From contig NZ_LAQT01000001.1 of assembly GCF_001294205.1 (NCBI RefSeq), positions 372,001 to 436,000 on the forward strand: a DNA stretch of 64,000 bases, in the 5' to 3' direction. Positions within the stretch are counted from its first letter, which is position 1; each line of letters opens with the position of its first letter. The notes beneath the pieces were generated by a model. It was not told the origin of the DNA, made no database searches, and saw only the letters and a program-made list of their open reading frames with translations. Position numbers and translations under genes: made by a program. Below are positions 18,175 to 25,890 of this stretch, in pieces. The stretch comes from Amantichitinum ursilacus (GTDB lineage Bacteria > Pseudomonadota > Gammaproteobacteria > Burkholderiales > Chitinibacteraceae).

Positions 18175-19196
18175 TAGGCGACCCTCCGCGTCAGTATCCA
18201 CAAAAAGAACGGCCCACCGATCAAGCTGGTGACGATGCCGATGGGTAGCTCGGCCGGAATGACCACCACACGCGCCAGCCAGTCGGCCAGCGACAAAGCA
18301 ATCGCGCCCGCCACCAGGGTGTTGGGCAGCAGCCAGCGATGGTCCGCGCCCAGGCTTAGCCGCACCAGATGCGGCACCACCAGCCCGACAAAGCCGATGA
18401 CGCCGGTTGCCGCTACCAGCGGGCCGACAATCAAAGCCACCAGCACAATCAAGCGGCGGCGCAGGGGGTTGAGCGCAAAGCCCAGATGCTGCGCTTCGCG
18501 CTCGCCCAACAGCAGCGCATTCAGCGCGCGCCATTCACGCAGCAATAACAGGCTGAGCGCCAGGGTCCACGGGCCCAGAAACGCCAGTTGTGTCCATGTT
18601 GCGCCTGCCAGACTGCCCATATTCCAGAAGGTCAGGCTGCGCAGTTGGGCGTCGTCGGCCACATAGGTAAACAGGCCGATGATGCTGCCGCAGATCACAT
18701 TGATGGCCACGCCAGCCAGCAACAGGCTGCTCATGCCGGGGCGACGTTGGCCCAGTTGGTAGCACAGCGCGGTGGCGGCCAGGCTGCCGATAAAGGCGGC
18801 GGGCGTTAGCCAGAACAGGCCGGGCGCGCCCAGCACAATCGCCGCCACCGCGCCCAGCGCGCCGCCCGAGGCGATGCCAATCAGACCCGGTTCCGCCAGT
18901 GGATTGCGAAACAGCGCCTGCATGGCGGTGCCGGTGACGGTCAACCCGCCACCGGCCACAATCGCCAGCGCCACGCGCGGCAGGCGGATCTGCACCAGCA
19001 CATTGCGCCAAAGTTGTTCCTGCTCGGTCAGATCGTGCGCCAGCAGCAAGCGCGGCAAGGCGTGCAGCGGGATGGCCACCGCGCCGTGGGCGGCGGCGAT
19101 CAGCGCCAACAGCAGCAAGCAGGCCAGTAGCGCCAGCAACAACATGGCCGGATGATGCGGCGCGCGGGGCCGGCGTAAAGAAAGCACCGTGGTCAT
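18174..19196 (-). CDS. hmuU: Heme ABC transporter permease
   Basis: 340-aa FecCD-family inner-membrane permease with about nine to ten helices. The conserved IRLPRVALAIVAGGGLTVTG stretch and GFVGLVVPHLVRL coupling region are visible. It moves heme from HmuT into the cytoplasm. It begins 6 bp after hmuT and is coupled to hmuV. Confidence 0.92.
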   Translation of the reverse strand: MTTVLSLRRPRAPHHPAMLLLALLACLLLLALIAAAHGAVAIPLHALPRLLLAHDLTEQEQLWRNVLVQIRLPRVALAIVAGGGLTVTGTAMQALFRNPLAEPGLIGIASGGALGAVAAIVLGAPGLFWLTPAAFIGSLAATALCYQLGQRRPGMSSLLLAGVAINVICGSIIGLFTYVADDAQLRSLTFWNMGSLAGATWTQLAFLGPWTLALSLLLLREWRALNALLLGEREAQHLGFALNPLRRRLIVLVALIVGPLVAATGVIGFVGLVVPHLVRLSLGADHRWLLPNTLVAGAIALSLADWLARVVVIPAELPIGIVTSLIGGPFFLWILTRRVA

Positions 19197-19202
19197 CGTG
19201 GC

Positions 19203-20039
19203 TTATTTCGCGGCGGCGGGGCTGGGGGCGTCGAGACCGGCTTTCAGCGTTTTGAGCGCCTCGGGCAGACGCGGGCCAAAGCCCAGCAACAGCAAATCGT
19301 CCATCACCACGACCCGCCCGTTGCGCGCGGCGGGCGTGCCCGCCACGCCGGGCAGCGCCAGAAACCGCTGCAAGCCGCCCGAAGCATCGATCGACATGCG
19401 GGTGGTGACGATGGCGTCGGGCGCGAGCGAAAGCGCGGCCTCAGCCGACAGCGGTTTGTAGCCGGTCTGCGCCGCCAGCACATTGCGCGCACCCGCCAGC
19501 GCCAGCATGGCATCGGCGGTCGACTCTTTGCCTGCACCTTCCAGCTTGCCACTGCGGTTCATCACAAACAGCGCGCGTACATTGCTCGGTGTGGCGGTCA
19601 ACGCGGTCACTTGCTGGCGGATGGTGGCGACCATCTTGCCGCCGTCATCAGGCAGGCCCAATGCCGTGGCGACGCCGTGCACGCGTTGCTCCAGCGCATC
19701 CAGCGTCGCGCCTGCAGGCAACACCACCACTTTGACGCCCAATTGCTTGAGCTGCGCCATCGCGGCTGGCGGCCCAGCCTGGTCGCTGGCCAGGACCAGA
19801 TCGGGATGCAACGCCACCACGCCTTCCACCGAAAATGCGCGGTAGTAGCCCACTTGCGGCAGCTTGGTGGCGGCGGGCGGATACAGGCTGGAGGCATCAT
19901 CACCCACCAGCCGATCGCCGGCGTTCAGGGCGTAGATCACTTCGGTCAGTGGGCCGCCCAGGCTGACCACGCGCTGTGGCGGCGCGGCAAGGGCGGTCAG
20001 GCTGGCCAGGTAAAACACAACAGACAGCAACGATTTCAT
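19203..20039 (-). CDS. hmuT: Periplasmic heme-binding protein
   Basis: 278-aa periplasmic binding protein (class III, helical backbone). A short signal peptide ends at TALAAP. RVVSLGGPLTEVIYAL opens the first lobe. GYYRAFSVEGVVALHPDLV contains the Tyr region that ligates heme in ShuT/HmuT. It delivers heme to HmuUV. It is the fourth gene of the hem/hmu operon, 42 bp after hmuS. Confidence 0.9.
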   Translation of the reverse strand: MKSLLSVVFYLASLTALAAPPQRVVSLGGPLTEVIYALNAGDRLVGDDASSLYPPAATKLPQVGYYRAFSVEGVVALHPDLVLASDQAGPPAAMAQLKQLGVKVVVLPAGATLDALEQRVHGVATALGLPDDGGKMVATIRQQVTALTATPSNVRALFVMNRSGKLEGAGKESTADAMLALAGARNVLAAQTGYKPLSAEAALSLAPDAIVTTRMSIDASGGLQRFLALPGVAGTPAARNGRVVVMDDLLLLGFGPRLPEALKTLKAGLDAPSPAAAK

Positions 20040-20081
20040 TGCGATTCTCAGGGTCGGGATTCGGGTAGGGAAAGACGCGGA

Positions 20082-21149
20082 TCAGGCGGCCAGCGGTTGT
20101 GCGCACAGATCAGTCAGCAGCGCGCGCCATGCCGGCAGTTCGGGCTGCCCAGGTTTACGCACGCCAAAGAACTGCACAATCAGCTCGCCGGCCGCGTTGT
20201 AGATTTCCAGCGAAGTCACCCAGCCATCGCGCGTAGGCTTGTTAACCACCCAGCTGCTGTGGATGGCGGTGGTTTGCAGATGCAGATTAAAGGTGGGATC
20301 AAGCACGTTAAACCACGGGCCGGTACGCAACAGCTTTTGCACCGGGCCGCTATGGATCTGCACAATGCCGCGGTTGCCCACAAAGCACATGATGGCCAGG
20401 CCCGTATCGGCGGCGCGTTGCAACAGCGTTTCGACCGCGTCGTTATCCACGCTTTGCGCCAGATCCGGCCCGGCTGCGCGCAACGCGCCCAGGCGTGACA
20501 GCTTGAACTTGCGCAACATCGGGAAGAACGCATGCGTGTCGTCCAGCGCCAGCCACGCGTTGCGTACGGCGTTGGCGTCGGCGGCTTCATGCGCTTCGTC
20601 CAATGTGGCCAGGGCGCTGAACTGCGGCACGCTGCGCTCCGTCTGCGCAAACGCTGCCACCAGCGCTTGCCACGCCCGCGCATCGGTCTCGTCGGTGCGA
20701 TAGACCTTGTGCACCGCGCTGCCATCGGCGGCAAAAAACTGGATACTCTCGCGGCCATGAGTAGGGTCCGTGACGTGCCAGGCAAATTGCCAGCAGCTAA
20801 AGAACAGGCGCAAATCAATATCCGGGCCCAGCACCATGCCGACCGGGCCTCCGGCGTGGATGTCTTCGTAACGGCCGTGGCGTTCGTGTACACATGCATC
20901 GTTGCGGGATAGCGCCAGCACGCGGCCCAGGCTGCCCAGTTGCTTGAACAGCGTTTGCGCGCCGCCCGCCAGCGGTTGCGATTGCACGCCACATTGCGCC
21001 GCCACCAGCGCGGCCTCGGAAACACCCAGCTTGTCCGCCAGATCGCGGATGCGCAGTTTGGGTTCGGCGGCGATCAGTGCGGCGTAGCGGGTTTGCAGCT
21101 CGGCGGCAAAGTCGGCGTAAGTGGGGGCGATTGCAGTTTGCTCGGTCAT
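20082..21149 (-). CDS. hmuS: Hemin-degrading / heme-trafficking protein
   Basis: 355-aa cytoplasmic HemS/ChuS/HmuS-family protein that handles or degrades incoming heme to release iron. An N-terminal helical region (RDLADKLGVSEAALVAAQCG) is followed by two structurally related halves. HERHGRYEDI in the first and PTRDGWVTSLEIYNAAGELIVQFF in the second are family-typical. A 10-bp-stem hairpin separates it from hmuR. Confidence 0.9.
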   Translation of the reverse strand: MTEQTAIAPTYADFAAELQTRYAALIAAEPKLRIRDLADKLGVSEAALVAAQCGVQSQPLAGGAQTLFKQLGSLGRVLALSRNDACVHERHGRYEDIHAGGPVGMVLGPDIDLRLFFSCWQFAWHVTDPTHGRESIQFFAADGSAVHKVYRTDETDARAWQALVAAFAQTERSVPQFSALATLDEAHEAADANAVRNAWLALDDTHAFFPMLRKFKLSRLGALRAAGPDLAQSVDNDAVETLLQRAADTGLAIMCFVGNRGIVQIHSGPVQKLLRTGPWFNVLDPTFNLHLQTTAIHSSWVVNKPTRDGWVTSLEIYNAAGELIVQFFGVRKPGQPELPAWRALLTDLCAQPLAA

Positions 21150-21169
21150 GCGGTGTTTCCTTGATGAAA

Positions 21170-21210
21170 ACAGCGCCCGGCCGTCGCGCGAGGCGAGGGT
21201 CGGGCGCTGT
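21170..21210 (-). other. Intercistronic hairpin between hmuR and hmuS
   Basis: Perfect 10-bp arms ACAGCGCCCG / CGGGCGCTGT with a 21-base G+C-rich loop and no T run. A plausible mRNA stabiliser or partial terminator that would favour receptor over downstream products. Confidence 0.5.
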
Positions 21211-21254
21211 GGAGAGACGAGTCTCGCGGTTGACTGGAGATGTGGTTTTATCTT

Positions 21255-23486
21255 TTAGAACAGATAGTTGGCAGAGACGCGGAAGCTGCGGCCCGGCTCG
21301 GTGTAGCGGTCCAGCGCCGGGTTGCTGGCTTGCAACAAGGTGCCGGGGCCGCCCGCGCTGGTTTGCCGCGTCTGGCTATCCCAATACTTGTGGTCAAACA
21401 GGTTGAACACGCCCGCGGACAAGCGCAGGTCTTTGGCCAGCACATACCAGCCGGTGAAATCGATGACGCCATAGCCGGGCGCCTGGTACAGCGTGTTGGC
21501 GGAGACGTGTTTCTTGGCGCTGGCGGTGGTGACGGTGCCGTCTACGCCCCATTGCTCGCGCGCATAACCGACGTTGAACACGGCTTTAAATGGCGCGACC
21601 GAATCCAGCCATTCGTCATCGGTTTCATTGCGGCCCACGGTATAAGCCAGCGCGGCATTGCTGTGCCATTGCGGCAAGAACACCCAGTGGCCCGCCACTT
21701 CGGTGCCCGAAATGCGCGCCTTGCTGATGTTGACGTTCTGGAATACGCCAGCCGGGTAGCCCGCAATCCAGCCGCTATCGCCTTGCTTGAGCGTCACTTG
21801 CTCAATGAAGTTGTGATAGCGGTTGTCGTACACCGTGGCCGAGCCGCCCAGATCATCGGTGCCAAAACGCGCGCCGAATTCCACGCCCGAGCTGGTTTCC
21901 GGCTTCAGGCCCGGGTTGGCCACCAGCGTGTAACCCACTGCGGCGTTGGTGAACTGACCGTTGACTTCGACCACGGTCGGCGCGCGGAAACCCTGGGCGT
22001 ATTGGCCAAACAGCGTGACGTGCTCGGCGGCCTGATAGCTCAGCAGTAACTTGGGCGACCATTTGCTGTCGCTCTGATCCTTGGGCGCGATGCCGGCACC
22101 GGCGGCGATCTGCGCGGCCAGTACGGCATCAATTTCGGGATTCTGTTTGTAGCTGTCATAACGCAGGCCGGGGGTAACGGTAAAACCGCGGCCAAGGCCG
22201 ATTTCATCCTGCGCAAACACGCCCCATTGCGACGCAGTGGTGATCGGTACGGTGCGCACGTTGATGGTCGAGGTGGCGGGTTTGCCTGCGGCAAATTCGG
22301 TGGTTTTGCTGCGCCACCATTCGCCGCCAAACACCAGTTGCTGCGACACCGCGCCATCAATGTTCTTCACCAACTGGCCATTAACGCCATACATGTCTTC
22401 CTGGTACTGGCCATCGCGTTGGTAATCGGCCGCAGTGGTGCGTACTTGGTAACGATGCTGGTCGCTATCCAGTTGTTGCCACCACGCGCGGGCGCTGGCG
22501 CTGTCAAACCAGCGCGCGTTATCGGGGGCGGTGTAGTCATATTCCAGCGAGACGCGTTTGCGGCTTTGCGTGTCTTCGGCGCGGCTGGATTTGATGGCGC
22601 TGGTGATGTCGCTGGGCATGTCCGAATCGGTGCTGGTATGGCGGTATTCGCCAGTTACGCCCAGCTTGTGGCCGCCATCAAAGTAATGCTGCAGCTTGCC
22701 AAGAAAGTTTTCGGTTTTACTGTCTTGCGGATCGGGTTCGGTGCGATTGACGCCGGTGCCGCCGGTTTCGCCTTTGTTGTCCATTTCATGGCCTTTGCGA
22801 CCGCCGACTTGCGCCAGCCACACCGTGCCCGGCGCGGCTTCTCCGGCCACCGTGCCGCGTGCGCCAAAGCTGTTGTCGGCACTGTCGTAATCAGCGTCGA
22901 TCTTGCCGGCGAATTTTTTACCGCCTTTCAGCAAATCAGTGGGGTCGAGCGTACGCAAACCGACGATGCCGCCCAGCGCGGAGGAGCCATATAGCGTGGA
23001 GCCGGGCCCGCGCACGATATCGATAGCGGCCAGTGAGCCGAAATCGACCATATCCTGGCCGATAAAGGTATCGCGGCCCGAGAACGAAAAGGTGTCGGGC
23101 AAGCGGATGCCATCCACCAGCATCAGGATGCGATTGCCCTCCAGGCCACGGATATTGATGTTGGTGGCGCCATAGCGCGGCTGTCGGGTGATGCTGATGC
23201 CAGGTTCGGCGCGGTCACCCAGGTCGGTAAAGTCGCGGATAAAGTGCTGGTCCATGTCGGCGCGATCGGTGCTGGTTACCGACGGCGGCAACTGGTCCAG
23301 CGTTTTATCGGTACGGGTGGCGGTGACCACTACGGGCGACAGCGCGCTGTCGGTGGCGGCCGCCGCGACGGTGGTGGCGGCGGTGGCCACGGCGTCGGCC
23401 GCGGCCGCATGGGCAAACGCGCTGCTGAGCGCGCACACCATCAATGAAAGTGCCGCCGCAGCCGGGCGATGCGGAATTCGATTCAT
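21255..23486 (-). CDS. hmuR: TonB-dependent heme receptor
   Basis: Outer-membrane receptor for heme or hemoproteins, 743 aa after choosing the ATG at 23486 (AAGGAA site; MNRIPHR). The signal peptide ends near AFAHA. The TonB box region is SPVVVTAT, a plug domain follows (NINIRGLEGNRILMLVDGIR), then a barrel ending in the aromatic NYLF. The FRAP box is present. The NPDL box appears as NPGL. No His lies between them, unlike HemR/ShuA. It is preceded by hemP and followed by hmuSTUV. Confidence 0.9.
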   Translation of the reverse strand: MNRIPHRPAAAALSLMVCALSSAFAHAAAADAVATAATTVAAAATDSALSPVVVTATRTDKTLDQLPPSVTSTDRADMDQHFIRDFTDLGDRAEPGISITRQPRYGATNINIRGLEGNRILMLVDGIRLPDTFSFSGRDTFIGQDMVDFGSLAAIDIVRGPGSTLYGSSALGGIVGLRTLDPTDLLKGGKKFAGKIDADYDSADNSFGARGTVAGEAAPGTVWLAQVGGRKGHEMDNKGETGGTGVNRTEPDPQDSKTENFLGKLQHYFDGGHKLGVTGEYRHTSTDSDMPSDITSAIKSSRAEDTQSRKRVSLEYDYTAPDNARWFDSASARAWWQQLDSDQHRYQVRTTAADYQRDGQYQEDMYGVNGQLVKNIDGAVSQQLVFGGEWWRSKTTEFAAGKPATSTINVRTVPITTASQWGVFAQDEIGLGRGFTVTPGLRYDSYKQNPEIDAVLAAQIAAGAGIAPKDQSDSKWSPKLLLSYQAAEHVTLFGQYAQGFRAPTVVEVNGQFTNAAVGYTLVANPGLKPETSSGVEFGARFGTDDLGGSATVYDNRYHNFIEQVTLKQGDSGWIAGYPAGVFQNVNISKARISGTEVAGHWVFLPQWHSNAALAYTVGRNETDDEWLDSVAPFKAVFNVGYAREQWGVDGTVTTASAKKHVSANTLYQAPGYGVIDFTGWYVLAKDLRLSAGVFNLFDHKYWDSQTRQTSAGGPGTLLQASNPALDRYTEPGRSFRVSANYLF

Positions 23487-23670
23487 GCCAGTTTCCTTGA
23501 GCGTAGGGAAGCACCGGTCGAACCTTGAGCGAGGTGTGTTTCGACGGTGACTTTCCCGGCGCGGCTGGCTGGCAGGTGCTGCGGGCAGCACAAAATAACG
23601 CGGCTGGCTGGCTTGCGCGGTTTGTGATTGTTATGGGCAGGTATGGATGGCGCTGATCGGGCAGACCGGC

Positions 23671-23856
23671 TTACTTGGTCAGGATCAGCTTGCTCTGTCG
23701 CGTCTCGCGCAGGGTATAGCGCACACCGTTGTGTTCGATCACCACCGAATGACCGGCATGCAGCAGATCACGGCTATTGATGACCGGCGTGTGCTCGACC
23801 ACGCGGCTTGCAGGCGTGGCGGGCGTGGGGGACGGGTGAGGGCGACGGGTATCCAT
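23671..23856 (-). CDS. hemP: Hemin uptake protein HemP
   Basis: 61-aa HemP/HmuP-type protein. The C-terminal half is family-typical: INSRDLLHAGHSVVIEHNGVRYTLRETRQSKLILTK in pattern (SxxLL, HxGxxYxLRxTRxxKLILTK). The N-terminus is Pro/Thr-rich. In related bacteria it is needed for full expression of the heme receptor gene. It is first in the operon, just after a Fur box. Confidence 0.9.
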   Translation of the reverse strand: MDTRRPHPSPTPATPASRVVEHTPVINSRDLLHAGHSVVIEHNGVRYTLRETRQSKLILTK

Positions 23857-23868
23857 GAGTCGGAATAT

Positions 23869-23887
23869 AAACGAGAACCGTTCTCAT
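23869..23887 (-). promoter_or_regulatory. Fur box upstream of hemP
   Basis: On the minus strand ATGAGAACGGTTCTCGTTT contains the perfect palindrome GAGAACGGTTCTC, close to the betaproteobacterial Fur consensus. It ends 13 bp before the hemP start, so iron-bound Fur should repress the whole heme operon. Confidence 0.75.
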
Positions 23888-23931
23888 CTGCAAGATATGT
23901 CCGACAGATAAACCGCCGACCGTCGCGCGAT

Positions 23932-24051
23932 GCATAGGGTGGGTCAAGACCCACCAAACAATGTGACCGGAGAAGGAGGCGAACGGCTGGTTTCTAATCG
24001 ATGGTTTTGGTGGGCGGGTCTCGACGGGGCCTCCACGTCCCACCCTCATGC
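23932..24051. repeat. Inverted-repeat element, copy C (about 120 bp)
   Basis: Starts GCATAGGGTGGGTC-AA-GACCCACC and ends GTCCCACCCTCATGC, one base from the stop codon of the 181-aa gene (24053). The second arm is diverged. Same family as copies A and B. Confidence 0.75.
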
Positions 24052-24052
24052 G

Positions 24053-24598
24053 TCAGCGCCGTAGCGGCACAAAATTAAACTCCGCCAGCAGCGCATCTAC
24101 CAGCCGTTGCGACACATGCGCCGCATCGGCTTTGCTCAGCGGGCTGTCCGAGCGGCGGATATTGCGTTCCAGCAAGCCCGTCAGTTGGTTCTCGGGGCTC
24201 ACGCCGCTTTCAGTCAGCGGCTGCTTGGCCACCCAGGCAAAGTCGCCAATGATCGAGGCGTAAACTTGCGGCGGCTGCGGGCCGGTGGGCGTCTTGTCGT
24301 CGGCCAGCAAACCGCGCATGACGGCCTGGCGTAATCCGGTGCGCAGCGTAATCAAATCGCTTTCAAGCGCGACAGGTTTGGTGGTTGGCGTGGAGGCGTT
24401 GTGCGCAGACGGCAGCGCGGCCACCGCGTCGCGAAATTCATCCAGCGCGCTAAGCACATGCGCCTGTGGCACGTTATCAAACAAGAACAACAACGTGCGT
24501 TCGCGCCGCTTGAGCGCCACGGACACCGCATTGGTGCCCGCGCGGTTATAGACTTCCAGCGTGATGCCCAGCGGCAATTTAACGGTTCTGGTTTTCAT
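24053..24598 (-). CDS. Hypothetical protein, 181 aa
   Basis: Soluble protein with a beta-rich N-terminus (KLPLGITLEVYNRAGTNAVSVALKRRERTLLFLF), a central Ala/Thr-rich hinge and a helical C-terminus. No family recognised. The start at 24598 is preferred because AAGGGG lies 11 bases upstream; a GTG at 24607 is too close to that site. An FNR-like site lies 47 bp upstream. Confidence 0.65.
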   Translation of the reverse strand: MKTRTVKLPLGITLEVYNRAGTNAVSVALKRRERTLLFLFDNVPQAHVLSALDEFRDAVAALPSAHNASTPTTKPVALESDLITLRTGLRQAVMRGLLADDKTPTGPQPPQVYASIIGDFAWVAKQPLTESGVSPENQLTGLLERNIRRSDSPLSKADAAHVSQRLVDALLAEFNFVPLRR

Positions 24599-24644
24599 GT
24601 AAAACACCCCTTGCGACGCGACACAATGCCGTGTGACGGCAAAT

Positions 24645-24658
24645 TTATTGTGATCAAT
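24645..24658 (-). promoter_or_regulatory. FNR/ANR-like site
   Basis: TTTAT-TGTG-ATCAA on the plus strand matches TTGAT-N4-ATCAA at 9 of 10 positions, 47 bp upstream of the 181-aa gene start. Oxygen-responsive control is inferred. Confidence 0.35.
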
Positions 24659-24764
24659 CGTGCACGCCCCGATGCGCGCATGCTGTCCAGTCTAGACAGC
24701 TACGCGCATGCATGCCAGACAGCTTGCACGGCAAGCGCTGACCTGCGGGATATTTACAACAGAT

Positions 24765-25163
24765 TTACAGCTCGCGATCGGCGCGAGTGGGATCCTGCTG
24801 CCATACATACAGAATACGCAGCGATTTACCGATGCGCTGCGCGCGCTCCAACCACGCATCGGCCATCTCGGTCGGCAGCATTTCGTGCGCGGTTTGCGTA
24901 AACAACGCCAGCCAGATATCCAGCAAGGCCGGGGTAAAGCCGGCGGCCAGATGGCGCTCGGTCACTTCGTAGCGATGGCCCAGATATTTTTCGCCGCCCA
25001 GCGTTACCCACCAGAAATGCGTGAGGATATCCAGATGGTGCGGCCAGTCGCTAACGCGCTGAAACGGCACGCCCAGTTCGGGGTGCGCACGCACGCGGCT
25101 ATAAAATTCGGTGACCACGGCGCGGACTTGCGCCTGGCCGATCTGTTGGGCGACGGCTTGCAT
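24765..25163 (-). CDS. Group III truncated haemoglobin
   Basis: 132-aa truncated globin of the group III (TrHbP / Ctb-like) type, with the family-typical order FYSRVRAHPELGVPFQRV, WPHHLDILTHFW, YLGHRYEVTERH. Such globins bind O2 or NO in the cytoplasm and are linked to nitrosative stress or microaerobic life. The start at 25163 gives the normal family length. A reading from 25223 would add 20 residues and run into the palindrome at 25209-25226. Convergent or same-strand neighbours give no operon. Confidence 0.82.
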   Translation of the reverse strand: MQAVAQQIGQAQVRAVVTEFYSRVRAHPELGVPFQRVSDWPHHLDILTHFWWVTLGGEKYLGHRYEVTERHLAAGFTPALLDIWLALFTQTAHEMLPTEMADAWLERAQRIGKSLRILYVWQQDPTRADREL

Positions 25164-25208
25164 GGTGATGGCTTTATGCGGATGAGGTAGGAAACCCGCG
25201 GCGGGACG

Positions 25209-25226
25209 TGATCGATGCATCAATCA
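25209..25226. promoter_or_regulatory. 18-bp palindrome upstream of the truncated haemoglobin
   Basis: TGATCGATGCATCAATCA is palindromic except for one pair. It lies 46 bp before the chosen globin start. Several TTGAT/ATCAA half-sites lie within the next 40 bp. Likely binding site for an FNR/DNR- or NsrR-type regulator (inference). Confidence 0.4.
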
Positions 25227-25368
25227 AGCGCTTTGATCGGGACTTGATACGTCGCCAATCAAAAGCACCGCGCGGGCCAGTCCGGATTACATCCAGACAG
25301 CCCGATCGGCGCAAGCGTAATACCTGGCAATCTGCCTGGCGGCACGCTTTATGGCACGGCGCAAACGC

Positions 25369-25806
25369 TTACGGCAACGGCTTGCGGAACGCGATGGCAA
25401 AGCGGTTCCACGTATTGATGCTGCCAATCAGCAGGGTGAGATCAACGCGCTCGGCTTCCGAAAAATGCGTGGACAATTCGTCATACAGTTTGTCGGTAAC
25501 CGGCTGCGTGGCGATGCGCGTCAACGCTTCGGTCCAGGCCAGCGCGGCACGTTCGCGGTCGGTAAACAGATGGGTTTCTTGCCACACGCACACGGTGGCC
25601 AGACGGCGCTCGTCTTCGCCGCCTTTGCGGGCGTCGGCGGTGTGCATGTCTACGCAAAATGCGCAGCCATTGATTTGCGAGGCGCGTAAACGCACCAGTT
25701 CGGCAAGCGATTTTTCAATCGACGATTGCGCGATGTATTGCTCCAGGCCGCGCATGGGCTTAAGGGCGGCGGGGTTGGCTTGATTGAAGTCGAGACGTTC
25801 AGACAT
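25369..25806 (-). CDS. Carboxymuconolactone decarboxylase / AhpD-family protein
   Basis: 145-aa CMD/AhpD-like protein with the redox motif CxxC and downstream His (NGCAFCVDMH, about residues 47-56), as in alkylhydroperoxidase AhpD-like antioxidants. The start at 25806 has GGAG 8 bases upstream. It follows the MocR gene by 84 bp on the same strand. MocR proteins often control a neighbouring gene, so this is a possible target or partner. Substrate unknown. Confidence 0.85.
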   Translation of the reverse strand: MSERLDFNQANPAALKPMRGLEQYIAQSSIEKSLAELVRLRASQINGCAFCVDMHTADARKGGEDERRLATVCVWQETHLFTDRERAALAWTEALTRIATQPVTDKLYDELSTHFSEAERVDLTLLIGSINTWNRFAIAFRKPLP

Positions 25807-25890
25807 GGCGTGCTCCAGCGGTGGTTGCAGAATGTGAGCCACAGCTTAGGCCGCGCATTGGTCGCAATAAATCGCCAATTTTGTGAGATT

